NCBI GenBank assembly: GCA_027603065.1
Contig: JADGJP010000047.1
Location: 119,918 to 183,917 of the forward strand
DNA length: 64,000 nucleotides
Direction of reading: 5' to 3'
From: Geranomyces variabilis
Taxonomy: Eukaryota; Chytridiomycota; Chytridiomycetes; Spizellomycetales; Powellomycetaceae
The position numbers were made by a program, and so were the translations under genes. This document shows, one piece after another, positions 48,822-61,197 of this stretch. Each line of letters begins with the position of its first letter. Within the stretch, counting starts at the first letter, position 1. The notes under the pieces are model-generated. The model was not told the DNA's origin. It did no database searches and was given only the letters and a program-made list of their open reading frames with translations.

Positions 48822-49652
48822 TCATGTCACTTGCCGAATTTTGCCACGTAGCCACGGGCCGTCCTTGTAATACCTAGAAGGTATGAACGGTTAGTGAGCG
48901 TCCACAGACTTCCGACCGGAGAACATAAACCTCTCTTACTTTGGATCGCAGAGCTGCATGGCGGCCCGAAGAAATGCGTATATATATCCCACCTCAACTG
49001 AGATAAAGAACGGCCGCTCAGTTCTGCTTTTGCTCACGCGAGAGCGACCTTTCCTGAACGCACAACCCACCTATCCGAAATACTACATAGACAAAAACGT
49101 ATCCGCTGGACCAGAAGTCGCACCGCGCGCCGTCGCATTCCTTGATTCGAGACTAATAGCGAGTTGGCGGAAGGCAGCGAGGATTAGCATCGTCCGATTT
49201 GCCGGCAGCTACATGCATGCATGTGCTATTTGTTTCTATTTCATCCTTCTTACCACTCCAATCCCACGGCACAATCCCATTGCGCCAGCGTATATGCACG
49301 CCGCCCACAGCGCGCCCGCGAATTCGTCCGTCATTATCCGCAACAGTCCCGCGCGGAACGGATAGCTTCCGGCAAACCGCAGGAAGAGCAGCAGGATGTT
49401 GGCGAGAAGGAGAAGGGCTTGGATGCTGTTGTCGGATGAAGAGGAAGGTAATTTGCATTGCAGTGTGTTAGAATGGTCTGGCAGGGCTTTGAAGGGAATT
49501 GGCGCTTTCCGCTTGGATTTTTACATATACGCGACCACTACGGTCACGAACGTATGCCGGGAGCGCTCCGCGAAAAGGGTTATGAAAAAGTCGCCGGCGA
49601 GGAAGAGTAACTGGAGCGCGGCAGTAAGCCGAAACGAGCGTATTTTGCGCAT
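48822..49652 (-). CDS. TMEM138: TMEM138 homologue (ciliary base membrane protein)
   Basis: In animals TMEM138 is a four-span protein needed for ciliogenesis and is mutated in Joubert syndrome. Five exons (49652-49525, 49425-49254, 49152-49071, 48997-48940, 48873-48822) give 163 residues, against 162 in human. None of the exons is long, so the gene is easily missed. The match runs end to end: FRLTAALQLLFLAGDFF, VAYIIQALLLLANILLLFL, PFRAGLLRIMTDEFAG, DFWSSGYVFVYVVFRI, LCDPKYYKDGPWLRGKIRQV. The last block mirrors the human DPHFYQDSLWLRKEF end. All introns have GT donors and AG acceptors, and the phases agree at each of the four junctions. It is head-to-head with MINDY-4, only 123 bases apart, and convergent with the kinase gene. 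Confidence 0.9.
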
Positions 49653-49775
49653 TTCTTGAGCTGTCGAAAAAACTTAGCCCCGGAGCCGACACAACGCGGC
49701 GCGTCCGTGCCGTCCGAAAACGTGCAGCTGTCCAAAATACTACAAAACTAGGTCTGGCTCGTTGCGTGGTTTCTC
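49653..49775. promoter_or_regulatory. Compact divergent promoter TMEM138 / MINDY-4
   Basis: Only 123 bases separate the two ATGs, the tightest divergent pair in the window. The stretch is moderately GC-rich with no TATA box and no TCACGTG. I could not see a convincing RFX X-box. Confidence 0.5.
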
Positions 49776-51793
49776 ATGAACCACCTTACCGCCAACCACC
49801 ACGCGGACCGCCTCAGCTCTGCACCACCGCTTACCAGTCGTGTTGCTTCAGCATCGGATCTTGCGGCCTCGTCGCACTCTTCGCGGGCGGTTGCCCTTGG
49901 TCTAATCCGCACCTACCTGTCCGACCTGCGTCTCACAAAAACCTGGAAAGCACTGAAATCAGAGCTTGCATCGCTTGAAGCTGTCGAAAGTAGGGAGGCG
50001 GACCCAGACTCGATCACTTTTCTGAAGCGCGCAGAGGTCGAGCAGTGCTTGGGCGTGGGCAAAGATAAAGTGTCTGGGGCACCGTTTTTCGAAACAGTTG
50101 TCGATATGTGGCGAAGCGGCAACACCATGTCGGGTGGGGCAGGAGGAAAGAGCTTGAGTGAGCAGAAGCTCAAGAAGGCCGAGGGAAGAAGCCCTGCCAG
50201 GTCTCGCTCCAACCTCGCAGCAGCAGACACGATATCCTCTGTCACCGCCGCGCGGCGGATGCGGAGACCAGCAGAGGAGGAGCCCGCGGCTGTTAGAGTT
50301 GACCGCCTTGCACAGCTCTCGGTTGTCTCAAAACCACTAGCCACTCGCGTATCGGGTGCTTCCTCACGGGCATTTGCCGGTGCGGAACCACTGCTTGATC
50401 GATCATTGCCGGAAGTCACAACGATGGTCTCATCACGAACTCCACCTAGCGCTATTTCACGAGAATCGATCGGAAAGCCAGAGCTTTCAGGCTTCCAATC
50501 GCTCAGCACGGCTGCCACCAGATATGCCACGGCGGGACCACCGATCGCTGTGCCGAAACAGCAACAGTCACGTCCTGCCTCTCCGCTCACCTATCCTGCA
50601 AAAACAGATCAAATGCAGGATCTGGAGCTTACAGACCACATCTCCGATTTTGACGACGATTATGACGATGTCAATCACAGCTTTAAACCTGTAGCTCACG
50701 CGAAACTTTCCGGAAATCCGGCGCTACCGTCCACCAACGCCTCTGCAGTACCTGCCGACGAGGCACAAGACCTCCACTCTCTAATTTGGGGATCACAAAA
50801 GCCTACGTCCGCATGGCTTACCGCTCGCTTGGAGCGCAACACCGCACCCGGTCTTGGATATGGGTTGATGCAGCACAAGGGCGGACCGTGCGGGCTGCTG
50901 GCTGCCCTGCAAGCAAGGCTCCTCATGTGTCTTTTGCGCGATGCAGGTCCTAAAGACGGATGGGCGCGGACAGACTTTGAGGCGGCATTGCCTCGTGCTG
51001 TCGCAGAGTGTCTGTGGGCAGCTGCTGGAGACAACAAAACGGCAGTCGTTGCAATGTAAAGTGTGTGTCGCTTTGCACACATCAGGAAGCTTTGTTCAGC
51101 CTCTCATGGTTTTCTCTTTTATTTAGTCCGAGCACGCATTCTGCGCCTACATCAGGCCCGCCAAAGCTCACGCGCCATCTCCTTCCCTCTCTCTCCTCAC
51201 TTGTTGCTTTCCTCGCACGACACCTGCCAAATCTCGCCCTACTTCCGATTCTGTACTCTCTCCTCTTAACCCGCACCCAAGCGCTCGTCCGCGCAGACAT
51301 GGACGATGCATCGACTCCGCTCATCGCGGCACACGGATACTGCACACAAGAGCTCGTAAATCTGGCGCTCATAGGCGTCGCCGCATCCAATGTCTTTGAC
51401 GGTGTGAAAACCATGGACCAACAAGTCCTCAAAGGCGTGGACTGCGCGACAACCGACATTGGGTTTCTCTCGCTATTCGAAGCCTTTGGCGTGTTGGAGG
51501 TTGGCGAGCGGTACAAACAACCGCGATACCCTGTGTGGGTCATCCACGCAGAGAGCCACTACACTGTGCTGTTTGCACCGCGGCTAGGTGCGATTGACGC
51601 ACGGCGATTTGAGCTTTGGTATTATGATGGACTGGCGAATCAGGACGCTGAAGTGGTTTTGCGGGTGACACTGGGAAAGGACGTTGTGGATGAAGAGTCT
51701 AGAAGCGAGCTTATCCCGCCTCTAGAAAGATGCATTCGAAGTCGGTGGAAGGGTGCCCATGTCCAGTGGGTAAACTGCGAGCCAATTTTATGA
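49776..51793 (+). CDS. MINDY4: MINDY-4-type K48-selective deubiquitinase
   Basis: MINDY enzymes are cysteine proteases that trim K48-linked ubiquitin chains. Exons 49776-51055 and 51127-51793 give 648 residues. Residues about 38-60 (LGLIRTYLSDLRLTKTWKAL) resemble a LisH-type helix motif. A Ser-rich linker follows. The C-terminal catalytic domain has LMQHKGGPCGLLAALQA with nucleophile Cys372 and the Gln seven residues before it, then AHGYCTQELVNLALIG and ESHYTVLF with catalytic His571. YYDGLANQ is also family-typical. MINDY-4 is absent from budding yeast. It converges on MTC1 with 131 bases between stops. Confidence 0.93.
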
Positions 51794-51924
51794 GTTGTGA
51801 ACGATGATCAATCGCACAGATTTGTTTGCTGAAAAATTTCGATCGTAATGACAGAGGCGGGGGCAAAAACTACAGACGAAATGCATATGGAGAGTAGAAG
51901 GGTTACAGGGCAAATGATTGGTCC

Positions 51925-53341
51925 TTACAAATTCACGAGGCTGGCCGCATCGGGCGTAGTCGGCGATGCTTCTGCGCCGCTATTCGTCATGCACCGCACG
52001 CCAAGCTCTTCGCAGACATCCGCCACTGCCGTTTCCACAACCCGCCGCTTCTGGTGCTTCATCCACCGCGCTGCTAGCGACCCTATTGACGGTGTATCAG
52101 CACCGCCGGATGTCGCCACGCTTTGAGATAGTGCTGAAGCCGACGCGTGCGCGGCGTTGGCCGCTGCAATCGTGATGTAGTATTGGGTTTGTGGAGAGGG
52201 TAGTTGAGGTGCGAGCGGTTGGATGATTAGAAAGACGTTGACGTGCGTGGGTGTTTCCGGTGGCGCTTGTGCTGTGCTCGCTAGTTGTTGAAGATGCTCC
52301 ATCGTTTCCTATATCGGTATCATGCGAGGTTAGCTATAATCCTACATCGAAGACCGCAAAAGACCACCCACCTTCGTCTTTGCCACAGCCTCGCTGACCC
52401 CTGCCACTTCTTTGCCAGCCTCCACACCCTCTAACGCCACGCGGTCACACACGCGTCCAATCCACATTTCCCGAACAGTCGCCAGGATGAAATCGCGGAG
52501 ATCACCGACATCCGTGTCGGCGGGTGCCGAAAAGTAAACTGTCACGACCGACGCGAGCAGCGGAGTAGTAACCCCCGGCGAAAGAGGAGGTGCAATTGTG
52601 TCAACAAGCGAGTGCGTCAATCGGGAAATGTCCGTTCCTAGGGGCGCAGGGGAGCATGTGAGCCAACTTGATAGCGATCCTTAAGTCAAGTCAGGCCCGC
52701 GAGCGACATACCAAGCTTGCCAAGCTGCTCCTTGTTGATGATACCCTTGACCTTCTCATTTTCGGACACGGCCTTGGCAGTCTCCTCCGCCATAGCTTTG
52801 GCTGACTCAAGTCCCTTGGACAGCGATGTTGTGGCTGTGGCTCCAACCTTCGCCGCTTGCGACCATATGCTGCCCCAACCCCAGGAATCTCCATTTGCAG
52901 CAGTTGTGGACTCTTCAACGCGCGGCTGTGGAATTGACGCTACCGAAGCATCATGGATGACTTTTGGAGGCGGGTTTGCCACGTAGGACTGCTGCTGCGA
53001 CGGTCCAACGTTGGAAGCATTCAGAACCGTTGCCGGTTGAGTTGCGGCATTCAATTGCGACGTCCCCGGCGGCTGCACAATGCTTGCGGCAGGTGGCGGG
53101 AGGCCAGGACTATCGAGCTCATTGAGAAAGGAGAGCACATCCTGCGAGTTGGCTGCGTCAGGCGCCGGATGGCCAGCGTCGCCGCCCGACGGCGCGGTCG
53201 CTTCGTCTGCGAGAGGAACCCCACTGTCGAGCTCTTGCAGAAATCTGCACACGGAGAAACATCAGCTTTCAAGCCGCCGGTGCATCACACGCCCGTTTGC
53301 CCTTACTGTAGAACATCTTTGTTTGCGTTAGTCTGTGTCAT
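51925..53341 (-). CDS. MTC1: Maintenance of telomere capping protein 1-like
   Basis: Mtc1 is a fungal protein linked genetically to telomere capping and, in yeast, found with COPI vesicles; its biochemistry is unsettled. Four exons (53341-53307, 53244-52712, 52637-52372, 52308-51925) give 405 residues. The N-terminus has two FL-E-LDS repeats (FLQELDSG, FLNELDSP). The conserved middle reads SWGWGSIWSQAAKVGATATTS, then KGLESAKAMAEETAKAV. The remaining part (DISRLTHSLVDTIAPPL, VTVYFSAPAD, VNVFLIIQPL) is a mixed alpha/beta domain. It is head-to-head with striatin, 246 bases apart. The WGWGSIW block is the main support for the name. Confidence 0.82.
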
Positions 53342-53587
53342 TGTCAGGTTGGAGATGGGGTTCAGCTCGTCACTCAATTGGCGTCGACGCGTGAGGGCCG
53401 CAACTTGTTGATCCACTTCTCCTTTTCGCCCATCCTTCACCGCAGCACCATCGACACCGCCCTCGCAAGCTTATAACTTAAGCCCCCGTCCTGCCAGTCA
53501 TCTACCGCTTCGCGCTAGCACTCTCTTCCGCAGTACCGCTTTGCCGGGAAATAGCAGCTGTCCGCTTGCGTTTCAAAGTTTGGACGC

Positions 53588-56500
53588 ATGTCAGATCCGG
53601 CAAACCCGCACGCCCGAGCTGGCGGGCGCGGAAATATTACCGGGTCGCAAGGCAACTCGTCCTCAGGAGGAGGCCGGGAGGCACCCGCAGGGGGATCAGG
53701 GATTCATCACAGTCATAGTGGCGGCAACGACGCAAGTGGCCAGCCATCTCAACAGACCGGCCTCACCTCGTATACACTGCCCGGCGTGCTACACTTTTTG
53801 CAAGTAGAGTGGCGGCGATTTGAACGAGAACGCAATGAGTGGCAGGTTGAAAGGGCAGATCTTAAGGTATTGAACCTTGCCACGCTCTGATGCGCTTCGG
53901 AGGGTGTTTGCAGACGGGTTGAAAGCGCCTACCCGTGGCTGCCCGCGACCCGTTGCTGAAGCCCTTTCAACGTCCTCCCTCTAAACGCTTAGGCTCGAGT
54001 TGCGTTTTTGGAAGGCGAGCGGCGAGGTACTGAGAATCTGAAGATAGATCTGATGCGGCGAGTAAAAATGCTCGAGTTTGCGTTACGGCAAGAACGGTAT
54101 GCATCTTGCTTGTGTCCGTAGGAGTACCAGAACGACAAGCTGACTCGTCCTCAAAGAGGAAAGTTTACAAAGCTTCAGACGGAAAAGCAGAGTTCTTCAC
54201 CGACGCCGGGAGAACAAAGCAGCACGCAATCTCAGGGGCAGGCCACGCTAGCGCCGCCGGTCGACGCTTTGCCAACGTTACCAGACAATGTGCTTTCAGC
54301 ACCGTCCAATTACGGCACACTCAACCTATCTGGGGGTACGGGAACACTATTGAATTATTCCAAAGGATACGGACACATGCGAAGCAAAGAGATTCTCAAA
54401 AAGTGAGTCATCGCCGTGCTACGCGGGTTCTCCCGGGCTTGGTCCTCATCGCAGCGTTATTTGCAAAGCTACCTCCGAGAGATGGGATTCCTTCTCACGG
54501 GCTCGGGTGCCGGAAGCACAAGTGCTTCTAGTGGTGGTGCTGGAGAAACTCGCCCCGAAGACTTCGCAACACCTTCCGTAAAAATGGAATCGCCAGGTCT
54601 GGCCCGGGAAGCCACCAGGACAAGGCGGCCTATTACTGTGCCCTCTAGCGGTTCATCCCAAGATTCGCCAGTCGACGTGAAGCTGATGACACGCAATGCG
54701 GGAAAAAAGAAGCCGCGAGAGAGCATTGCGTCGGTTACCGACGCTGTCTCTCCACCTGGCGACTCTAGCGCTGATACGGAAGGTCCGACCGCGCAAGATG
54801 ACCTCAAGCAAGAAGGACCTGTGATGTCGGACGATTCCAATCACAAGCTCTCGACGAAGCCGGGTGAATCCTCGACAGATCAACCACCATTAAAATCCAG
54901 TCCAGGGCCGGCCAAGGACAAGATTCCATTGAGTGAAGCGGGGAGCGCCGGATCTGTGAGGAAGTCAGAGGAGGGCCATCTGGTATGCTACGCGCATGAA
55001 GTCTGCAGCTATATCGTCAATATTAACAAGAGTTTCGTGATTGCAGACAGCAGAAGAGTTGCGAGAACTTAAGCTCACTCCGGAAAAGCTGAGCAAAGTT
55101 ATGCGGAAGATTGATGGCAAGCCTCCGGCAAAAAAGAAAGGTACTGCTAAAGCCCTTTGCCGCTGCTCATCCAATCCGTTCGCGAGTGTTGATCACAATT
55201 TTTTGTCAGCGGAAGCGTCTAAACAGTCAGCAGGGATCCCATCCGTCATGGGCAACGCAATGGCCCTGGACGGCGACGCACTGGCTAGCCTTGCGCTCAA
55301 CGATGACGACACAGATGAGGGTACAAAGGTTCGCAAAATTGTTTGGATGACCAGGTTGCGATCTCGGCGTCTGAAGTCGGTGTTTTTTAAGTCCAAAAAA
55401 GGTTCGAAGAAGCCAAGTCAAAACCAGCGGATATGGCGACCCAAAGCCGTTCTCAGAAAGTACGCCACTGAAGACGGACCTCGTGAGGGTTACCCGAATA
55501 CTGATCTGCGTTTTGCAGCCATTTGGACGCAATCCGTGCCATTGCTTTCTCAGCAAAGGACTCAGTGTTATTGACATCTTCGGAGGACAATACCACCAAA
55601 TTATGGAATTTGGCCAAAGTGGAGGGCAACAAGTGCGTCTGGAGGCGAATGTCCCCGTTCACCTTCTATTTCCTAACCGTTCTACTATGACTTCAGATCA
55701 TCTGCCGACGTAGAGCCCATCTACACCTTTCGGGGGCATACAGAACCTGTCACTTCACTTGCGCTGTCAGCAAGTGGCGAGACGTGCTATTCTGGAAGTG
55801 GTGATGCGACGATCAGGGTATGGCAAGTACCACCGGCAAATCGAGATTCCTATTCGAGCTATGGTAATACACGCTAGCAATAGCCGCCGTCGGTGCCGTT
55901 CTGCGGATGACTGATTTCGATGGCTGTTCATTTCAGAAAACTCGAAAGATTTCAAACTCCACACTTACGTGGGCCACTCGGACATCATTTGGGACTTGAA
56001 GCTACATCCGCTTCCGCAACAATCTCCGTCTCTGGCGTCCGTGTCTTCAGACGGATCGCTCAAGATCTGGAATACAACGCCCGACGAACGGGCGCTGCGT
56101 ACGACGATGTGGTATAACGGCGCCAGTCACGGTGGTGGCGCTGGAGATGATGCAGATGGCGAAGGGAGTGACTTGCGAAATCCCACTTCGGTCGACTGGC
56201 TGCCCACGAACCTGAACAAGCTCGCCGTTAGCTACCAAAACAGTGTGGTCAAGGTGTTTGACGCCGAGACCGGACAAGTTGTCTTGGTTTGCAAGAGCAA
56301 TGAGACTTTCGGTATGAGGATTACGCCAGCGGCGAAGTTGTAACCGGCAGGTTATCCGCGCGAACTCACCATCGGTTTTCGTTTCCTTGATATTTTAGAC
56401 GGCACTGCCAATACGCAGATAAATAAGCTCGTCGCGCACCCGCTACTGCCTCTACTGATCACCGCTCACGAAGACCGGCATATCCGGATATTCGACATTA

Positions 56501-56838
56501 ACACTGGCGCGGTGGTCCATTCAATGGTTGCGCATCAAGATAGCGTTTCCGCGCTTGACATATCCGCGGACGGGCTATCGTTGGTGTCTGGAGGTACGCA
56601 CCGCAATTTGATCTACATGCTTGTGACGAGACTTATCAATGTTCTTGCAGGTCACGATTGCTCCTTACGATGGTGGGACCTCAGCACGCGCAAGTGCGTT
56701 CAAGAGTACACCTCCCACCGCCGCAAGAACGACGAGGGAATCTGGGCTGCCCGCTTCCATCCTGAGGACCCACACCTGATGGCAAGCGGTGGCGCCGATG
56801 GGGTGTGCAAACTCTACGCATTTGGCACCGGCACATAG
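53588..56838 (+). CDS. STRN: Striatin family protein (STRIPAK scaffold, Far8/Pro11 type)
   Basis: Striatins are B'''-type PP2A subunits scaffolding STRIPAK; in fungi they control cell fusion and development. Eleven exons (53588-53866, 53993-54096, 54157-54402, 54469-54982, 55047-55140, 55210-55459, 55519-55632, 55697-55863, 55937-56311, 56399-56593, 56651-56838) give 841 residues. The caveolin-binding/coiled-coil start is TSYTLPGVLHFLQVEWRRFE. GYGHMRSKEILKN is the next conserved block. WD40 repeats fill the last 350 residues, with HLDAIRAIAF, EDNTTKLWNL, VEPIYTFRGH and ASGGADGVCKLYAFG. Intron 54097-54156 (60 bases, branch-like CTGAC) was preferred to a 25-base alternative that breaks frame. 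The segment 55320-55440 reads poorly and may contain another splice choice. Confidence 0.93.
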
Positions 56839-57345
56839 CCTCGAGGTTGCGCGGAGAGGAGCGTTTGCGCATGCTGTTGGACAGCATATTCTCGTCCGCT
56901 CCGTTTCGGCGTCACTGGACACTCCTGTACATTCAGACATGGACTATCGAAACCGACGAACGGCGGGCGGGCGCCGTTTGTCCCATAGGGCCACGCAAGT
57001 TAGCGACCGTACACAGAAAATGCATTCTTTTCTCGCGTCCTTTCTAGACGCGCGAGGTTTCCCGACGCTCGGCGTCCCAGCTTGATACCTTTCATTCGTC
57101 TTTCTGTTTTTTTCTTTTTTTTCTTAAAAAAATATGAGGGCGACGAGCGCCGAACCGGAGCTTTGCTGGTTTTCAATGACATTTTTAAGCTCTACGCGTT
57201 TTGTCCGCAACTTTTCACTGCGTGCATCCTCTTTTGGCAGCTCAAGCGTAGGAGCCGGTCCGATCTGCGAAGAAAATCTGCCAGAGCCGACTCCAGCGGG
57301 GCACATTCTCTTTCCATTGTATTACCAGGAAAGCAAAGTGTAGCC
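56839..57345. other. Intergenic striatin / Ku80
   Basis: Tandem genes on the plus strand. It holds the striatin 3' flank and the Ku80 promoter. A T-run with a few C (57105-57123) followed by an A-run is the main landmark. No conserved reading frame was seen. Confidence 0.45.
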
Positions 57346-60300
57346 ATGGCCAAATACGCAACAGCTATCATCTTGGATGTCAATCCTTCCATGCGCGAGC
57401 TGCGTCCGGGAAATACCAAAACGGCACAGCAGCGCGCAACCGAAGCGATCTTCCAGATTCTGCATTCAAAGGTTGAATAAAAACCTATGCTGCCCTCGTC
57501 AATGATGGTGTGTATTGACCGTGGCTGTCACACTTGTTAGATCATTGCTGGTCGCAAAGGCGACGTCGTGACTTTGATTGAAGTTGGCACTGCGGGTGAG
57601 GACGACATCTGTACGCCACAGAGGCAATTGCCGGAAGTCTGACTTCCGCTCTGATTAGAGACGGACAATGTGTTGGCGGATGGCTCCGACTACAGACACG
57701 TGTCAGCTTATCGGTTTGAAAGCGACGACGACCCGCTACTGGCGATGGCAGACCTGCACTTGCTCAAGTACATTGAGCAGGGCGGTGCGCGCGGAACGGG
57801 CAACGGAGACTGTTAGTGGCAGGTCTTTCACGCTTTTGCTACCCCAGGAGTCTTCTTCTCATGAAAAGCATCCATCATACCCTACAGTAATGGACGCCAT
57901 AGTTGTTGCCGTGCATATGCTGGACCAGCATTGTCGGACTTTGAAGTTTGAGAAGAGAATTACGATTTTCACTAACGCTCAAAGCCCTATTGACAATGAC
58001 GGATGGGAGCAAGTCATGACGAAAGCAAAGGCCATGGGAGTGTATCTAAGCTTAATGTACGGAATCGCATCAGCTTGATTGACTCGGTGGTAGCGCTTTG
58101 CTAACGTACCGATGCAGCGGGTACGAGTTTGACGATCCGGAACTGGGCATCAAATACGAGGATAAGCCTCCCACAAAGGTGAGAAGACTAATTTCTCAAC
58201 TCTTGATCGCAAATGAGCACTTCCTAACTCAACCCCGATACTCTCTATCAGGCCCAAAATGAGGCCTTCTTGCGGGAGATGGCCGCGTCTTTGGAACACG
58301 CCATTTGGAGCGGCGACACGGCGGCGGAATTTTTGAACTCTCTGCGCAGCCGGGAGGTCAGAGCGACGCCCGTTTTCCGAGGCCCGTTAGTCCTCGGAGA
58401 TACTGAATTATATCCGGAGCGGTCCATCAGCATTCCTGTTGCTGCGTACAACAAAACCGCGGAGGCGAAGTTACCGACCGCTAAAAAGTGGTCCTCGCTA
58501 GCCGAAAACATGCCGGACGCGCCAAGAATGGACGAGTCGTTTGGCCGTGTGGATATGGAACGCAAGTACAAATTCGTAGCTGCCGAGGACCTAGACCCGA
58601 ATAACGTAGACGCTGGAGCGGCGACAGGCGCACCTGACGAAGAGGATGCGGACGTGGACAAAGCAGACCTTGTGAAAGCATACAAGTACGGCAAAACTCT
58701 AATTCCATTGTCGGCCGAGGATGAAGCTGCCATGAAGCTTCGCACGGTTAAAGGAATGTCTATCATTGGCTTCGTCAAGCGAGAACTGGTCAGCACACAT
58801 TGTGGCACCTTCGAACGCCGGTCCTTGTGCTCATCCTTACTGCTGTGTCCCGACAGGTGTTGCGGTATCATTACATGAGCAACATTCTTTACGTGAACCC
58901 GCAGCCGGACAATGCTGTTTCAGAACGTCTCTTTGCCCCTTTGATGGCCGCGCTGCGAGAGCTCCATTGGGTAGCGCTGACCCGCTACGTACGACGCGAC
59001 GATACAAACCCGAAATTAGGTTTGCTGATTCCTCACGAGTCTGTCAGCCTCGGGGCAGAAAAAGAATCTGCGCTTTGGACACAGGTGTGTGGCTTCCGAA
59101 AGTCATCTTGTGTTTCATGGCGTATGTTAACTAAACTTTCCGGCGACGCAGATTCCATTTCTTGAGGACTTGCGGACACCCGTATTTAAGCCACTTGATT
59201 TCCTCTTAGCGCCCGTGGATCCCAGCGCCACCTCGGCACAATCTCACTCGATCACCATTAATTCGCTATCAACCCTTGACTCTCAGCGCTCCGCAGGTGG
59301 GAAGGCGCACAAGATGGACGTTCGGCAAGTCCCCGAAGGAGAGATCAAAAGTCGCATCGACGCCTTTATCGATGCTATGGACCTAATGGAGTAAGTGCCA
59401 CAACAAACGAACTTAAAAATCAAGCGTCGTAAAAGCTGATCTGGAAACACAGAGCTGCCGATGGCGCTAAAGACGAATTCGGCGTTTCGGAACATACGGA
59501 GGCCTTCAAGGTGAAATCCGTTTTTAACCCGAGCATTCAACGCCTATTCCAATGTCTCGCCCATCGGGCAATCCATCCGGACGCTCCGTTGCCACCGGTC
59601 AATCCCGATATCACGGCCTGCATCAATCCTATTGAAAAGCTAATACAGAAGGCAGCCCCGGCAGCGGAAAAAGTTAAGGAAAGCTTCTTGATCCGCAAAG
59701 GTGAGGCGCCAAACTTTACAATCTCCCTGCTTTTCCTCAATCGTTCAAGTGACTAAACGGATGCTCTTAGTCGAGAACAAGCTTTCTGGAAAGCGTGCAT
59801 GGGCACAAACTGCTGCAACGGTAGGCGAAGGTGTAAATCCCGCCGATTTGCTGAGGAGGGACGGCGCACGGCCGGACAAGATCGCAAAAGTCGAGTTGGC
59901 CACCGACATGGAGGAGCTGCAGGGACGTTTGGTCGAAAAGGTTTCCACGCTCAGCCCAGTGGACGACTTTGAGAAGATGATCAGGCGCACCGACAAAGAC
60001 TGTGTTTCGGATGGTATAGTGCTGTCGGCCTCTTCGGCGTCCAAAAGTTTTTACGTAGCATCTCACCTCCATTTCTGCAGCGGTTGCACAAATGTGCGAG
60101 GTGATTACCAACCTTGTTCACCACTCCTTCCAAAGCCAGCTGTACGACAAGGCATATGCCTGCGTTGTGGCGTTGCGATCGGCATGTGTGGTGCAAGAGG
60201 AGCCCGCAGCGTTCGATAAATGGTTGACGGAGCTCAAGCGCGACATTACCGTCGGCGAACACCCAGAGCACGCGCCATTCTGGGAAAGACTGCGGGAGAA

Positions 60301-60602
60301 CGCAATAACGCTCATCCCTCACAATGAGGACAACGAAGTGCCTGTATCTGAAGAAGATGCTGTTCAGGTAGGCAGCGTGCTTACCGTCGCTCATAGCGTA
60401 GCAATATGCATAGATTCATGGTTGTTGCCATTCGCGCAGTTTCTCGCCAAAGAAGCCGAGCCTGCTGCCCCGCCTCCCGCGGCAATGGTGGTTGATGATA
60501 ACGAAGAAGATATGGTGGGTTTTACTTGCACAGCTTTTGGCATTTTCTGCGAATACTGACTTCCAGGGGTTCTGATTTACGCAGCTGGGTATGATGGATT
60601 AG
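57346..60602 (+). CDS. KU80: Ku80 (DNA end-binding subunit, XRCC5)
   Basis: Ku70/Ku80 rings DNA ends for non-homologous end joining and telomere maintenance. Thirteen exons (57346-57471, 57541-57595, 57659-57811, 57888-58056, 58118-58178, 58252-58788, 58857-59084, 59152-59390, 59453-59700, 59771-60013, 60081-60367, 60440-60514, 60585-60602) give 812 residues. The N-terminal vWA domain starts MAKYATAIILDVNPSM. The beta-barrel core contains KSVF-like GKTLIPLSAEDEAAMK and HYMSNILYVNP. The helical C-terminal domain has VDDFEKMI, MCEVITNLVHHSF and FWERLRENA. The 18-base last exon reads LGMMD and stop after EEDM, giving an acidic/hydrophobic C-terminal tail like the DNA-PKcs-recruiting motif of animal Ku80. 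Stopping inside the previous intron would lose this tail. Confidence 0.94.
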
Positions 60603-61197
60603 TCAGGTAGTAAAAGTATAGTTGCTGTGAATATGGAGCCTATTGGCGTATATGTAATTTGCAAGCAGAACATGCTACGCCACTGAACCATGCGCAACTA
60701 CCAGATCCATCCGTGCAGACCCCGCAAGTAGTGTAATCCGGGTAGAACTGACTGTCGCGCTAGCCAATGCAACGCGTCTGCAGCTGTCAAAAATCAAGCC
60801 CCGCACATCCCCAACCACCATCGATACATTCTAGTATGCCAATGTTACATGCAGAATCACTTGCTTGGCGGGCCGGACTAGGGAGCACCTCCCAGGTGCG
60901 ACCTGCGCGCAGCGGCATTAAAACTTGAACCGGCGCCGCGGGAAAGCGCACTATTCGCAGTGAGTCATACTGACGTGTACTCGTGGTTTACGTCACTTGC
61001 CCAGTTTCTTGCCAAGGAATCCGAGACTGCTGCTGCTTCACGCTATCGAGGTCCGTATGCTGACTTTAAACTCTTTTGTGTGCACAGACAGCGTCAGGTT
61101 GACAAACTTATAGCCTCTGCACACGCTGGGCGGATATATGGCAGAAGAAAGCACATACAAATCGTGCACATGTACAAAAGCATGTTATATTCATATA
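60603..61197. other. Convergent region Ku80 / SRP68
   Basis: 595 bases between two stops. Besides 3' flanks it contains a degenerate copy of the penultimate Ku80 exon with preceding intron end (about 60985-61040). No other coding sequence was recognised. Confidence 0.5.
60985..61040 (+). pseudogene. Degenerate copy of Ku80 exon 12
   Basis: The block gcccag then TTTCTTGCCAAGG, GAATCCGAGACTGCTGCTGC (61003 onward) matches the real exon 12 start at 60438 (gcgcag, TTTCTCGCCAAAG), and both read QFLAKE, then S/A and E, P/T and AA. Upstream, cgtggtttacgtcacttgcccag resembles the intron end catggttgttgccattcgcgcag. The copy lies downstream of the true stop and continues into frame loss. Confidence 0.65.

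Noticed and set aside
54097-54121. A 25-base intron in striatin (GTATGC to CCGTAG)
   Set aside because: It shifts the frame and is shorter than any other intron here; the 60-base choice ending at 54156 keeps frame and has a CTGAC branch-like site.
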